NCBI GenBank assembly: GCA_052387955.1
Contig: JBQTIQ010000018.1
Coordinates: forward strand, 1 to 64,000
Length of the DNA: 64,000 nucleotides
From: JBQTIQ01 sp052387955
GTDB taxonomy: Bacteria > Actinomycetota > Acidimicrobiia > Acidimicrobiales > JACDCH01
Direction: 5' to 3'
Below, in pieces: positions 16,747 through 25,442 of this stretch. Both the position numbers and the translations under genes were made by a program. The notes below the pieces were generated by a model. It worked only from the letters and a program-made list of their open reading frames with translations. It made no database searches and was not told where the DNA came from. How positions within the stretch are numbered: position 1 is the first letter of the stretch; each line of letters opens with the position of its first letter.

Positions 16747-18015
16747 GTGACACCATCGCCCGGTGCCGCGGTTGCGCCCACGACACTGGATCGGGTGGGT
16801 CACGACCACCACGGGCACGCCACGACCGACGAGCGCTCGCTCGTCGAGCGCCTCCGGGCGCTGGCGGCACGGAAGGTGTTGCTGGGGATGGTGCTCACCA
16901 TCGCGCTGCTCACCGGGCTCGGCCTGCTGCTGCTCTGGCCGGGCAACGTCGAGCCGGTCACCACGCTGGAAGGCGAGAGCTTCTTCGGTGAACGGGTCGA
17001 AGCCACCGTCGAGCAGGTCACCACGGAGGACTGCTCGTTCTCCCCGACGCCGGGCGAGTTCCTGTGCGACCTCATCGAGTTCGTCGTCACCAACGGCACC
17101 CCCGACGGCGAACGGGGCGACCTCGAGTTCCCCCTCGGTGCCGGCGGCGCCCGCATCCAGGACGGCGACGAGCTCATCCTCAGCTACGCGTTCGACGCCC
17201 CGCCGGGCGCGCAGTTCCAGTTCAGCGACTTCCAGCGGTCGACGCCGATGCTCGTGCTCGCCGCGGCCTTCGCCGTCGTGGTCGTCGCCTTCGGGCGCTG
17301 GCGAGGGCTCTTCGCCATCATCGGCGTCGGCGTCAGCCTCGTCGTGCTCATCGCCTTCGTCCTTCCCGCCCTCCTGGAAGGCTCCTCACCGCTGCTCGTC
17401 GCCCTCGTCGGCGCGTCCGCTGTCGCCCTACCGGCCCTCTACCTCGCCCATGGCGCCTCCGAGCGCACATCCGTCGCCGTCATCGGCACGGTGTCGAGCC
17501 TGCTGCTCACCTGCCTGCTCGGCGTCGTCTTCGTCGAGGCCACCCACCTCACGGGCCTCGTCAGCGACGAGGTCGGCTTCCTCCAGGCCTTCGGCGGCGA
17601 CCTCGACTTCGAAGGCCTGCTGCTCGCCGGCATGGTGATCGGCGCGCTGGGTGTGCTCGACGACGTCACCGTCACGCAGGTCGCCGCGGTGTGGGAGCTG
17701 GCCGATGCGAGGCCCCGCGCCCGCGCCGCCGACCTGTACCGCGCCGGGGTCAGGATCGGGCGCGACCACATCGCCTCCACCGTCAACACCCTCGTCCTCG
17801 CCTATGCCGGTGCCTCGCTGCCGCTCCTGCTGCTGTTCGTCACCTCCGGCCGGCAACTCGGTCACGTCGTCACGACCGAGGCGATCGCCGTCGAGGTCGT
17901 CCGCGCCCTCGTCGGATCCATCGGGCTGGTCGCGTCGGTGCCGATCACGACCGGCCTCGCCGCGGCCGTCGTGACACGGGATCGGGCGCGATCGCGGGTG
18001 ACCGCGTCGTCGTGA
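16747..18015 (+). CDS. YibE/F-family multi-pass membrane protein
   Basis: 422 residues from GTG 16747; GTG 16798 is an alternative start. After a His-rich start (GHDHHGHA) comes one membrane helix (residues about 48-65), then an exported beta-rich region of about 90 residues (ESFFGERVEATVEQV). Seven or more helices follow, with the family signature GMVIGALGVLDDVTVTQ and the later segment STVNTLVLAYAGASLPLLLL. YibE/F proteins are predicted transporters of unknown substrate. No operon partner is evident; the relaxase remnant converges on it from the right with a 33-base gap. Confidence 0.85.
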   Translation: MTPSPGAAVAPTTLDRVGHDHHGHATTDERSLVERLRALAARKVLLGMVLTIALLTGLGLLLLWPGNVEPVTTLEGESFFGERVEATVEQVTTEDCSFSPTPGEFLCDLIEFVVTNGTPDGERGDLEFPLGAGGARIQDGDELILSYAFDAPPGAQFQFSDFQRSTPMLVLAAAFAVVVVAFGRWRGLFAIIGVGVSLVVLIAFVLPALLEGSSPLLVALVGASAVALPALYLAHGASERTSVAVIGTVSSLLLTCLLGVVFVEATHLTGLVSDEVGFLQAFGGDLDFEGLLLAGMVIGALGVLDDVTVTQVAAVWELADARPRARAADLYRAGVRIGRDHIASTVNTLVLAYAGASLPLLLLFVTSGRQLGHVVTTEAIAVEVVRALVGSIGLVASVPITTGLAAAVVTRDRARSRVTASS

Positions 18016-18048
18016 AGCCCGCGGTCGGGCCGGGGCCTCGTCCCACCT

Positions 18049-21000
18049 CTACAGGGAGAGCTCCATCCCGTGATCGAGCTCGCGAAGACGGCGTCGCTCG
18101 ATGCTTCGATGAACCTCGGCTGCCTGCTCGGCCGTACTGAGCCACCGGTCCGGGCCGTCGGGCCCGTCAGCACCGCCGAGTTGGAGAGCAGCGGCGACGA
18201 CCGCTCGGGAGTCGACCGGCGCCGGGCGGGCCAGGCGGTCGAGGCGCTCTGCGACAGTCGGAGGGTGGGGGGCTCGGGCGTCGCCACGGTCCAGACGCGT
18301 CTCGATGTCCCAGGCGAGGCCGAGCCACGCATCGCGGGCGGCCGGGTGTGACGGCACGGTTCCGAGGCCGGCGACGAGGTGCGGGGCAGGTGCTCGTCCG
18401 GCCGCTATGGCTCGGAGTCGTTCGACGCGAGCGGCGGCGAGGGCGGCGTCGATGGCCTCCAGCGGGGGGTTCCGATGGGGGCCGGCCTCGCGTGCGAGAT
18501 GGAGCCGGGCGGAGCGGAGGCGGTGAAGTCCGTGGGCGAGCGGGTCGTCTTGGTCGATGGCCAGAAGCACGGCTCGGGTCCAGTGCCTGCCGAGCTCGCC
18601 GTCGATGCGGGCGATCTCGTCGTGGCGCCACTGGTTCGTTCGCTCCCATCGGCGCCGCCGCTCGTCGCCGGCCGCCGCATCGCGAAGCTGGGCACGGGCG
18701 TGGCAGAGGTCCTCCTGGATGTCGGTCAGGCGCACGTCGGCTCGATCGCGGGCGGTGATGGCAGTGAGGTGGCGCTCGCGGGTGGCGCGGCGCAGGTGTG
18801 GTCCGCGCGTCGCGCGCAGGTGCGCCTCGGCGCGCCGGAGCGCATCGGCGTTGCCCCGGGCGTCGCCCTCGAGACGATCCACGACGCCGGCGAGTCGCCG
18901 GTGGTCGTCACGGCGGTCGGGCGGTGCAGCGGCGAGCGCCGCTTCGTGTTCGGCCCGTTCGGCTCGCAGGCGCCGGTCGAGGACGTTCGGGTCGTCCCAG
19001 GCGGCGAAGGTCGTGTCAGGGACGCGGCCGGCGGCAGCCAGCACGATCTGGTCGGGGGTGCGGGGGTCGACGACGACGTTGCCGTGCGCCTCGGCGCTCG
19101 GGGTCGAGACCGTGTTCCAGGTGTGGGTCGGATACCGGCCGCGGGATTGCCCGACGTAGAGGGTGTTGCGGTCGAGGTTCGGGGTGGCGAGGAGGTGGAC
19201 GTGGTCCCAGGTGCCGCCCTGGGCGCCGTCGATGGTCCGGGCCCAGGCGTGGGACACGTTCGGGGTGCCGTCGGGCCGGGCGCCGGCGACCAGCTCGCGT
19301 GACAGCAGCGCAGGGCGGCCGCCGTCGAGCACGACCCGCAGCCCGAGGCTGTCGACGGCCGTGACTTCGGCGGCGGTGCCGTTGTGGACCCGCTGGTCGC
19401 CGAGGCGCAGGTTGACATGCACGAGGATGCGGTCGCCGGCTGCGTAGCGGCGGTCGTCGGTGCCCCACGCGGGTCCGGTGACCTCGGGCCCATGAATGCG
19501 CCCGAGGGCGTGGAGCTGGCGTCGGATGCGGTCGGCGAGGTCCTCGCAGTCGGCGTGCGACACGGCGAGGACGGCGACGTTGCTCGGGCCGTGGTCGCAG
19601 ATGTCGACCACGGCGGCGGCGGCGAGCCGCTCCCGGGTCTCCTCGGGCGTGGGGAACGCGTGCTCCCAGCCGCGCGTGGCCCGGGTGGTCTGGCTGGCGG
19701 GGAGGTCACCGGCCCGGTAGGCGACCAGCGCAGCGCGTTCGTCGGCGTCACGTTGGCGGCGGTTGACCGTGAGGGTCGCGGTCCGGACCTGGCCGCGGTC
19801 GGCGAGGCGGTCGAGTTCATCGGCAAGCCCGCCGGGCGCGACTGGGCGGCCCTGCCGGTCATCCCCCAGGCACTACAGCGACGCGCCCGGTGTCGCGGCG
19901 ACGGCGGCGAGGACGACAGCGGCGTCGCGGGTGGAGACTTGGGACACCTCGTCGAGCACGATCACCGACCCGGGCTCGAGGGTGCCGGCGCCGGGCTGCC
20001 AGCGGGCGATCGTGGAGGCGTCGAGGCCTGCGGCGCGGAGCTCGGCGACGGCCTTGTTGGTCGACGCCAACGCCACCACGTTTCGCCCCTCGCTGCGTAC
20101 GGCGTCGGCGGCGGCGGCGGTGAGCGCGGTCTTGCCATGCCCCGCCGGGGCGAGCACCACGCGCAGCGCCGGGCCCGGCGCGCACAGGCCTCGACCGCGG
20201 CCTGCTGGTCGGCGCCCAGCCTTGCGTCGCCTTGTGACGGTGTCCGTGTGGCGCCCGGGACGGTGCGGGCCTGGAGGCGGTCGAGGTCGACGAGGACCCG
20301 GTCCTCGAGCTGGCGGTGCTCGACGGTGGACCACTGCGGTGGGCGGCGTCGGTCCCGGCTGGTGAGCCGCACGACGTGATCAGTGGCGAGGAACTCGGCG
20401 GCGAGCGCCTCGATCTCGCTCGTCGTCCAGCGCCCGGCCGACAGGGCGGCGACGCGTTCGACGACGTGGGCGTGCCCGAACCGGGCCCGGGTGGCGCACA
20501 GTCCCGTGTCGGGATCGATGAGCGCGGCGTGCAGGCGGTCCTGGTCGAGCGTGTCGTGTCGTGTCGGCGCGTGTCGCAACGTCCGCAGCAGGCGGGCGCC
20601 ACGGGCGATGCCGGCCCGTGCCGCCTCGTCCTCCCACCGGCTCCGCAAGACATCCGGCGTGAGGGAATGGTCCTTGCGGTCCCTGGTCCTCAGCGATGCC
20701 CGATCGTCGGCGCGCATGCGCTCCTTCGCCGTCACCGCCTCGGGTCCCGCCTCCAGGGCGGTCTCGATCGCGACCGTGCGCTTCGAGAAGGCCCGCAGCT
20801 GGGCTCGGTCGAAGCCGACCAGCTCCCGACAACCGTTGCGCTCCGGTCCCCAGGTCACGCCGAGGCGGCTGGTGAGCTGGCGTTGCAGCTCGGCCTGGAA
20901 CACCGTTCCCGACGCCTTCAACCACTCGTGGATCGGGCCGGCATCGACGGCCACATGCACGCCGTCTTCGCGCTCGACGAGATTGGGGACGAGGCAGTGC

Positions 21001-21485
21001 ACGTGCAGCTGCGGGTCACCGGCCCGGCTGGTGCGGTGGGTGAACATCGCCGCCGCGAACCCATGGGTCCCGACCCTGCGCCGGACGCCGTCGACCTGCC
21101 GGCGGGTCACCGCGGCGCGGACCTCGAGGAAGTCGACAGCCGTCGTCGCCGCCGCCGAAACACAAATGGACACCTCGGCGCTGGTCGCCGGATCGCCGAA
21201 GGCCCACAGCAGCGATACCGACTTCGGAGCCGACAACGTCAGATCGAGCGCCTTCACGACCCGCTCCCGGTGCCCGGACAGCAGGTCGAACCCGAGGCCC
21301 GGGTGCCGGCCCTCGACCAGCGCCCGAAGGGCGTCTGCATCGACCGTGCCGACCAGGCCGAGGCGCTCTACCCACCGACCGTGCCACACCCCGGGCGCCT
21401 CCCCGGCGCCCATGAAGTAGTCCTCCACGCCGTCGGCGACCGAGCGCAGCAGGTATTCAGCACCGCGGAGCTTGGTGACGGTCAT
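18049..21485 (-). pseudogene. MobF (TrwC/TraA-type) conjugative relaxase-helicase, broken by a frameshift and an amber codon
   Basis: From ATG 21485 the first part (to about 20190) shows the TrwC relaxase: DLTLSAPKSVSLLWAFGD and the metal-binding triad region HRTSRAGDPQLHVHCLVPN. At about 20178-20195 the frame slips by one base: QQAAVEACAR continues only in the next frame as LRVVLAPAGHGKTALTAAAA (Walker A of the helicase) and VIVLDEVSQVS (Walker B). At 19873-19875 a TAG sits where relatives have Trp (ASL-stop-CLGDDRQGR), then the helicase continues to TWDHVHLLATPNLDRNTLYV and a long helical tail ending at 18049. Together about 1,145 codons, close to full length. No other transfer genes are present, so this is a stranded piece of a conjugative element. 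Confidence 0.8.
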
Positions 21486-21647
21486 CACCGGATCGGGACC
21501 GCCTGCGGGACTCTGACCGGGACGCCGCCGGGAGCCTGCCCGAAGGGCTGGCAAGTGTCTGCTGTTGTTGTGTCGGAGCTCGGGAAGTCGAGGGAGAACA
21601 TCGTTAGGGTCCACGCCAGGTTAAATCGCGCGTGGTATCTTGGCGGT

Positions 21648-22868
21648 GTGGAGGTCACGCCGGAGGGGCTCGCGCGATTCTTCACGGTGGTGCTGCCGCA
21701 CATGAACGAGGTGCAGCGGCGGGTGGTAGCCGGGGCAACAGCGCAGATGTTGGGTCGGGGAGGCAAGACCGCGGTGGCGGCGGCGTCGGGAATGAGCCGC
21801 AACACGGTGATCAAAGCCGAGACCGAAGTGGCGGCCGGGATGGAGCCGGCGACGCGGCTGCGAGCGCCAGGCGGCGGCGACAAACCGTTGATCGACAAGC
21901 AGCCGGGTGTGCTCGAAGCCCTCGACGAGCTCGTTCATCCTGAGACCCGGGGCAACCCGATGTCGTTGCTGCGGTGGACATCAAAGTCCTCGACCCACCT
22001 GGCCGAGGACTTGGTGCGGCAGGGGTTCGAGGTGTCGTCGCGCACGGTGCTGCGGCTGCTGCACCGGCTCGGCTACTCGTTGCAGGCCAACGCCAAGGTG
22101 ACCGAAGGCCGCCAGCATCCCGACCGTGACGGGCAGTTCCGGTATCTCAACGATATGGCCCAAGCGTTCATCGACGACGGGCAACCGGTGATCAGCGTGG
22201 ACACCAAGAAGAAGGAGCTGATCGGCGACTACGCCAACGGCGGCACCGAATGGGCTCCCACCGGCGAGCCGGAACGGGTGCAGGTCCACGACTTCGCTGA
22301 CCGGGCCTTGGGCGAGTTCGCCAAGGCGATTCCGTACGGCATCTACGACATCGCCAACGACGAAGGCTGGGTCAGCGTCGGCGATGTCGCCGACACCGCC
22401 GAGTTCGCGGTCGAGTCGATCCGGCGGTGGTGGAACCAGATGGGCCGAGCCCGGTTCCCCGACGCCGACCGGCTGTTGATCACCGCTGACGCCGGTGGCT
22501 CCAACGGGTACCGGCTGCGAGCCTGGAAGGTCGAGCTCGCTCGTCTCGCCGCCGAGACCGGTCTGCGCATCACCGTGTGCCACTACCCGCCGGGCACCTC
22601 AAAGTGGAACCGCATCGAGCACCGCATGTTCAGCTTCATCACCATGAACTGGCGAGGCCGGCCCCTCACCAGCCTGCGCACCATCATCGAACTCATCTCC
22701 GCCACGGCGACAACGACAGGGCTCACCATCCAAGCCGCCTACGACCCGAACTGGTACCCGACCGGCGTCAAGATCACCGACGCCGAACTCGCCGCCGTCC
22801 CCCACGACCCACACGACTGGCACGGCGAATGGAACTACACCATCAACGCTCAATCAGACCTGGCGTGA
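21648..22868 (+). CDS. ISAzo13-family transposase
   Basis: About 406 residues from GTG 21648 to TGA 22866-22868. The N-terminal part has a helix-turn-helix (GGKTAVAAASGMSRNTVIKA and SSRTVLRLLHRLGYSLQANA). The DDE-type core shows ISVDTKKKELIGDYANGG for the first acid, LLITADAGGSNGYR for the second, and TSKWNRIEHRMFSFITMNWR for the last Glu. These three blocks are diagnostic of the ISAzo13 group. The length is near that of full members, so it may be active. It is inserted just upstream of the relaxase start, on the other strand. I could not define terminal inverted repeats by eye. Confidence 0.85.
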   Translation: MEVTPEGLARFFTVVLPHMNEVQRRVVAGATAQMLGRGGKTAVAAASGMSRNTVIKAETEVAAGMEPATRLRAPGGGDKPLIDKQPGVLEALDELVHPETRGNPMSLLRWTSKSSTHLAEDLVRQGFEVSSRTVLRLLHRLGYSLQANAKVTEGRQHPDRDGQFRYLNDMAQAFIDDGQPVISVDTKKKELIGDYANGGTEWAPTGEPERVQVHDFADRALGEFAKAIPYGIYDIANDEGWVSVGDVADTAEFAVESIRRWWNQMGRARFPDADRLLITADAGGSNGYRLRAWKVELARLAAETGLRITVCHYPPGTSKWNRIEHRMFSFITMNWRGRPLTSLRTIIELISATATTTGLTIQAAYDPNWYPTGVKITDAELAAVPHDPHDWHGEWNYTINAQSDLA

Positions 22869-23001
22869 GCCCTTACACGAGCATCACGCTCTTCCGCGAC
22901 GCCACATTACTCAGCAACGCTCGATAGCTTCTCGAAATCAAACACGTTCGTGCCACGAGTAATCTCCTCGCGTCTACGGCGGCGGCGCCGCGTTCTCACC
23001 T
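22869..23001. other. Right flank of the ISAzo13-type element
   Basis: AT-richer, non-coding sequence between the transposase stop and the LuxR scrap. It should contain the right end of the insertion sequence. The segment around 22900 (CTTCCGCGACGCCACATT) weakly resembles, in reverse, the region near 21575 (TGTCGGAGCTCGGGAAG), but the match is too loose to call terminal repeats. Confidence 0.3.
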
Positions 23002-23175
23002 CGGCTGGCCGGGTTCGTTCTCGACGCGTTCTCGGCGGAGGACCTCCCCGTGGCTGTGCCCGCCGGCGGCCCCGACCTCGACCGGTTGAGCACCTGCGAG
23101 GACGAGGTGCTGCGGCTCCTGCCCGCGGCCATCCGTACAAGAGATCGCCCGCCGGCTGTATCTGTGCGTCCCTCT
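23002..23175 (+). pseudogene. Decayed C-terminus of a LuxR/MalT-type regulator
   Basis: The plus strand reads RLAGFVLDAFSAEDLPVAVP, then LDRLSTCEDEVLRLLPAAI, and after a frame slip at about 23139 continues EIARRLYLCV. The string E-x-EVLRLL-AAG..EIARRL is the start of the LuxR-type helix-turn-helix. The DNA-recognition helix and everything upstream are missing. It is a clear gene remnant, consistent with decay around the mobile elements. Confidence 0.5.
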
Positions 23176-23278
23176 TCGACCTTGCCGGCGCCAGCCCCGG
23201 CTGGGTACAGGGGACGGCGATCGTGTTTCCCGGTGGGGGTGGTGTGCAAGAAGTGGTCGACTGCGGCAGACTCTTGGC

Positions 23279-24175
23279 ATGCCCCGGGCCATATGGAGCG
23301 GGTCGATCAGCTTCGGGCTGGTCAACATCCCGGTCAAGCTCTACAACGCCGTCTCTCGCAAGTCGGTGTCGTTCAACCAGATCGATCGCCAGACGGGTGC
23401 CCGCATCAAGTATAAGAAGGTGTCGGCGGCCGACGACCACGAGGTGCCCAACGACGACATCGTCAAGGGGTACGAGCTCTCCTCGGGCGAGTACGTGTTG
23501 ATCGACGAGGAAGAGCTGGCCGGCCTCGACCCCGTCGCCGCTCGCACGATCGACATCGAAGAGTTCGTGAACCTCGACGAGATCGATCCTCTCTACTACG
23601 ACTCGGCCTATTTCCTGGCGCCCGACAAGGCCACGGCCAAGCCCTACGCCCTCCTGGCCGAGGCCATGGAACGCACCGGCAAGGTCGGCATCGCCCGATT
23701 CGTGATGCGCTCGAAGCAGTACCTGTCGGCGGTGCGGCCCAAGGACGGCAGGCTGCTGCTGTCGACGATGGTCTACGCCGACGAGGTCAACTCGCCGGCC
23801 GACATCCCCGAGCTGGCCGACCTCGACAACGTCGAGGTGAGCGACCGTGAGGTCGCCATGGCCGAGCAGCTGGTCGAGTCGTTGGCGGCCGCCTTCGAGC
23901 CCGAGCGGTTCCAGGACACCCACCGCAACCAGGTGATGGAGCTCATCGAGCGCAAGGCGTCGGGCGCCACCGAGGTGATCGAGTCGTCGCCGGAACCGAC
24001 CGCCGACAAGGTGGTCGACCTCATGGCCGCGCTCGAGGCCAGCGTGGCCGCGGCCAAGGAATCGCGCCGCCGCCATCCCACCGCCCGCGATGCCGGCTCC
24101 GACGAAGCCGACGGCCAGGCCGAGGACGAGGGCGCGGCCCCCAAGGCGGCTCCCCGCCGGCGCAGGAGCGCCTGA
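23279..24175 (+). CDS. ku: Non-homologous end joining protein Ku
   Basis: 298 residues from ATG 23279. The start MPRAIWSGSISFGLVNIPVK is the hallmark of bacterial Ku. The beta-barrel bridge is seen in ALLAEAMERTGKVGIARFVM and LLLSTMVYADEVNSP. The C-terminal tail is Arg/Lys-rich (PRRRRSA), as in actinobacterial Ku proteins that recruit LigD. Ku homodimers ring broken DNA ends. The gene is followed 53 bases later by a LigD polymerase gene on the same strand. Confidence 0.95.
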   Translation: MPRAIWSGSISFGLVNIPVKLYNAVSRKSVSFNQIDRQTGARIKYKKVSAADDHEVPNDDIVKGYELSSGEYVLIDEEELAGLDPVAARTIDIEEFVNLDEIDPLYYDSAYFLAPDKATAKPYALLAEAMERTGKVGIARFVMRSKQYLSAVRPKDGRLLLSTMVYADEVNSPADIPELADLDNVEVSDREVAMAEQLVESLAAAFEPERFQDTHRNQVMELIERKASGATEVIESSPEPTADKVVDLMAALEASVAAAKESRRRHPTARDAGSDEADGQAEDEGAAPKAAPRRRRSA

Positions 24176-24228
24176 CGGGTTGGTCTGGTGCGGGCGTCGC
24201 TTCGCTCGCGTCTAGCGAAAGCAGGGCC

Positions 24229-25149
24229 ATGACCACCGTTGACATCGACGGCCACCAGCTGAAGCTGTCGAACCTGGACAAGGTGCTGTACCCCGAGACG
24301 GGGTTCACCAAGGGCGAGGTCATCGACTACTACTCCCGCATCGCCCCGATGATGCTGGCCCACCTCGGTGACCGGGGCATAACGATGCGGCGCTTCCCCA
24401 ACGGGGTCGACGCCAGCTCGTTCTTCGAGAAGCGCTGTCCCTCGCACCGGCCCGACTGGGTGAAGGTGGCGCCCGGGCCAGGAGACCGCGGTGGAGCAAT
24501 CGACTACTGCCGGCTCGACAGCCGGGCCGCGCTAGTGTGGGCCGCCAACCTCGCCGCCCTCGAGCTGCATGCGCCGATGGCCCGGGCCGACGACATCGAG
24601 ACGCCGACCATGGTCGTGTTCGACCTCGACCCGGGAGCGCCGGCGGGGATCTCGGACTGCGCCGAGGTCGCCCTGTGGGTCCGCGACGTGCTGGACGGGC
24701 TCGGCCTCCGCTGCCTGCCCAAGACCTCGGGTTCGAAGGGGATGCAGCTGTACCTGCCGGTCAACGCGCCGGGGCTCACCCACGAGGCGGCGTCCTCGTT
24801 CGCCCTCGCCGTCGCCCAGGCCCTGGAACGGCACCACGGCGACCGGGTCCTGTCGAGGATGCGCAAGGAGCTCCGCACGGGGAAGGTCTTCATCGACTGG
24901 AGCCAGAACACCCGCCACAAGACCACGGCCTGCGTCTACACCCTCCGCGCCCGCCCCCGGCCCACGGTGTCGACCCCACTGACCTGGGACGAGGTGGAGG
25001 AGGCGGCGTCGGAGAAGGGCCCGTTGTCCTTCGAGGCCGACGACGTCGTCGCCCGGGTCGAGCGTCTCGGGGACCTCTTCGCCGAGGCGGCCACCCTGGT
25101 CCAGGAGATCCCCGCCGCCGGCGGGGCCGCCCCGAGGTCTCGCCGCTAG
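24229..25149 (+). CDS. ligD: Stand-alone LigD-type DNA polymerase/primase (NHEJ polymerase domain)
   Basis: 306 residues. LSNLDKVLYPETGFTKGEVI begins the PolDom fold. The metal-binding acids are in MVVFDLDPGAP. SGSKGMQLYLPV holds the nucleotide-contacting Ser/Lys, and GKVFIDWSQNTRHKTTAC is the family's third conserved block with the final Asp. The protein has only the polymerase domain: no ligase and no phosphoesterase. With Ku directly upstream it fills in or adds ribonucleotides at DNA ends before sealing. The ligase component must be encoded elsewhere. Confidence 0.9.
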   Translation: MTTVDIDGHQLKLSNLDKVLYPETGFTKGEVIDYYSRIAPMMLAHLGDRGITMRRFPNGVDASSFFEKRCPSHRPDWVKVAPGPGDRGGAIDYCRLDSRAALVWAANLAALELHAPMARADDIETPTMVVFDLDPGAPAGISDCAEVALWVRDVLDGLGLRCLPKTSGSKGMQLYLPVNAPGLTHEAASSFALAVAQALERHHGDRVLSRMRKELRTGKVFIDWSQNTRHKTTACVYTLRARPRPTVSTPLTWDEVEEAASEKGPLSFEADDVVARVERLGDLFAEAATLVQEIPAAGGAAPRSRR

Positions 25150-25172
25150 GTCGGGCGGGGTACCTGGTCGGC

Positions 25173-25391
25173 ATGCGTACGCTCACCGCCCGCCGGTCCG
25201 CCGCCGGGATCATCGTCGGCCTTCTCCTGGTGCTCGCTCCCGCCTGCTCCGAAGAGACCCGGGACAGCATCGGCAACACGGCCAGCAACGTGGGCGAGGA
25301 CACCGTCGAGGGCCTCTCAGACCTCAACTCGGTCGGCCAGGACCTCGGCAGCGACGCCCGCGACGCCGTCGACTCCGTCGACTCCAACTGA
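25173..25391 (+). CDS. Small lipoprotein
   Basis: 72 residues from ATG 25173. A signal peptide (RRSAAGIIVGLLLVLAPAC) ends at a lipobox Cys at residue 25. The mature 48 residues are acidic and contain heptad-like repeats (NTASNVGEDTVEGLSDLNS), suggesting a short amphipathic helix. No family is recognised. It lies 23 bases after the LigD gene and converges on metH. Confidence 0.65.
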   Translation: MRTLTARRSAAGIIVGLLLVLAPACSEETRDSIGNTASNVGEDTVEGLSDLNSVGQDLGSDARDAVDSVDSN

Positions 25392-25442
25392 ACCCGCCGG
25401 GCTGTGGGCCACAGCCTCCGCAGCAGCGCAGTGGCTCGCCCG

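Noticed and set aside
19384..22868. Long plus-strand open frames opposite the relaxase (over 300 codons before the transposase start)
   Set aside because: Composition and lack of family motifs mark them as antisense shadows of the relaxase; only the part from 21648 is real.
21500..22930. Terminal inverted repeats of the ISAzo13-type element
   Set aside because: The best match between the two flanks is loose, so no boundaries are given.
23279..25149. Ku/LigD as part of the adjacent mobile element
   Set aside because: Composition and intact frames match the housekeeping genes that follow; proximity alone is not evidence of transfer.
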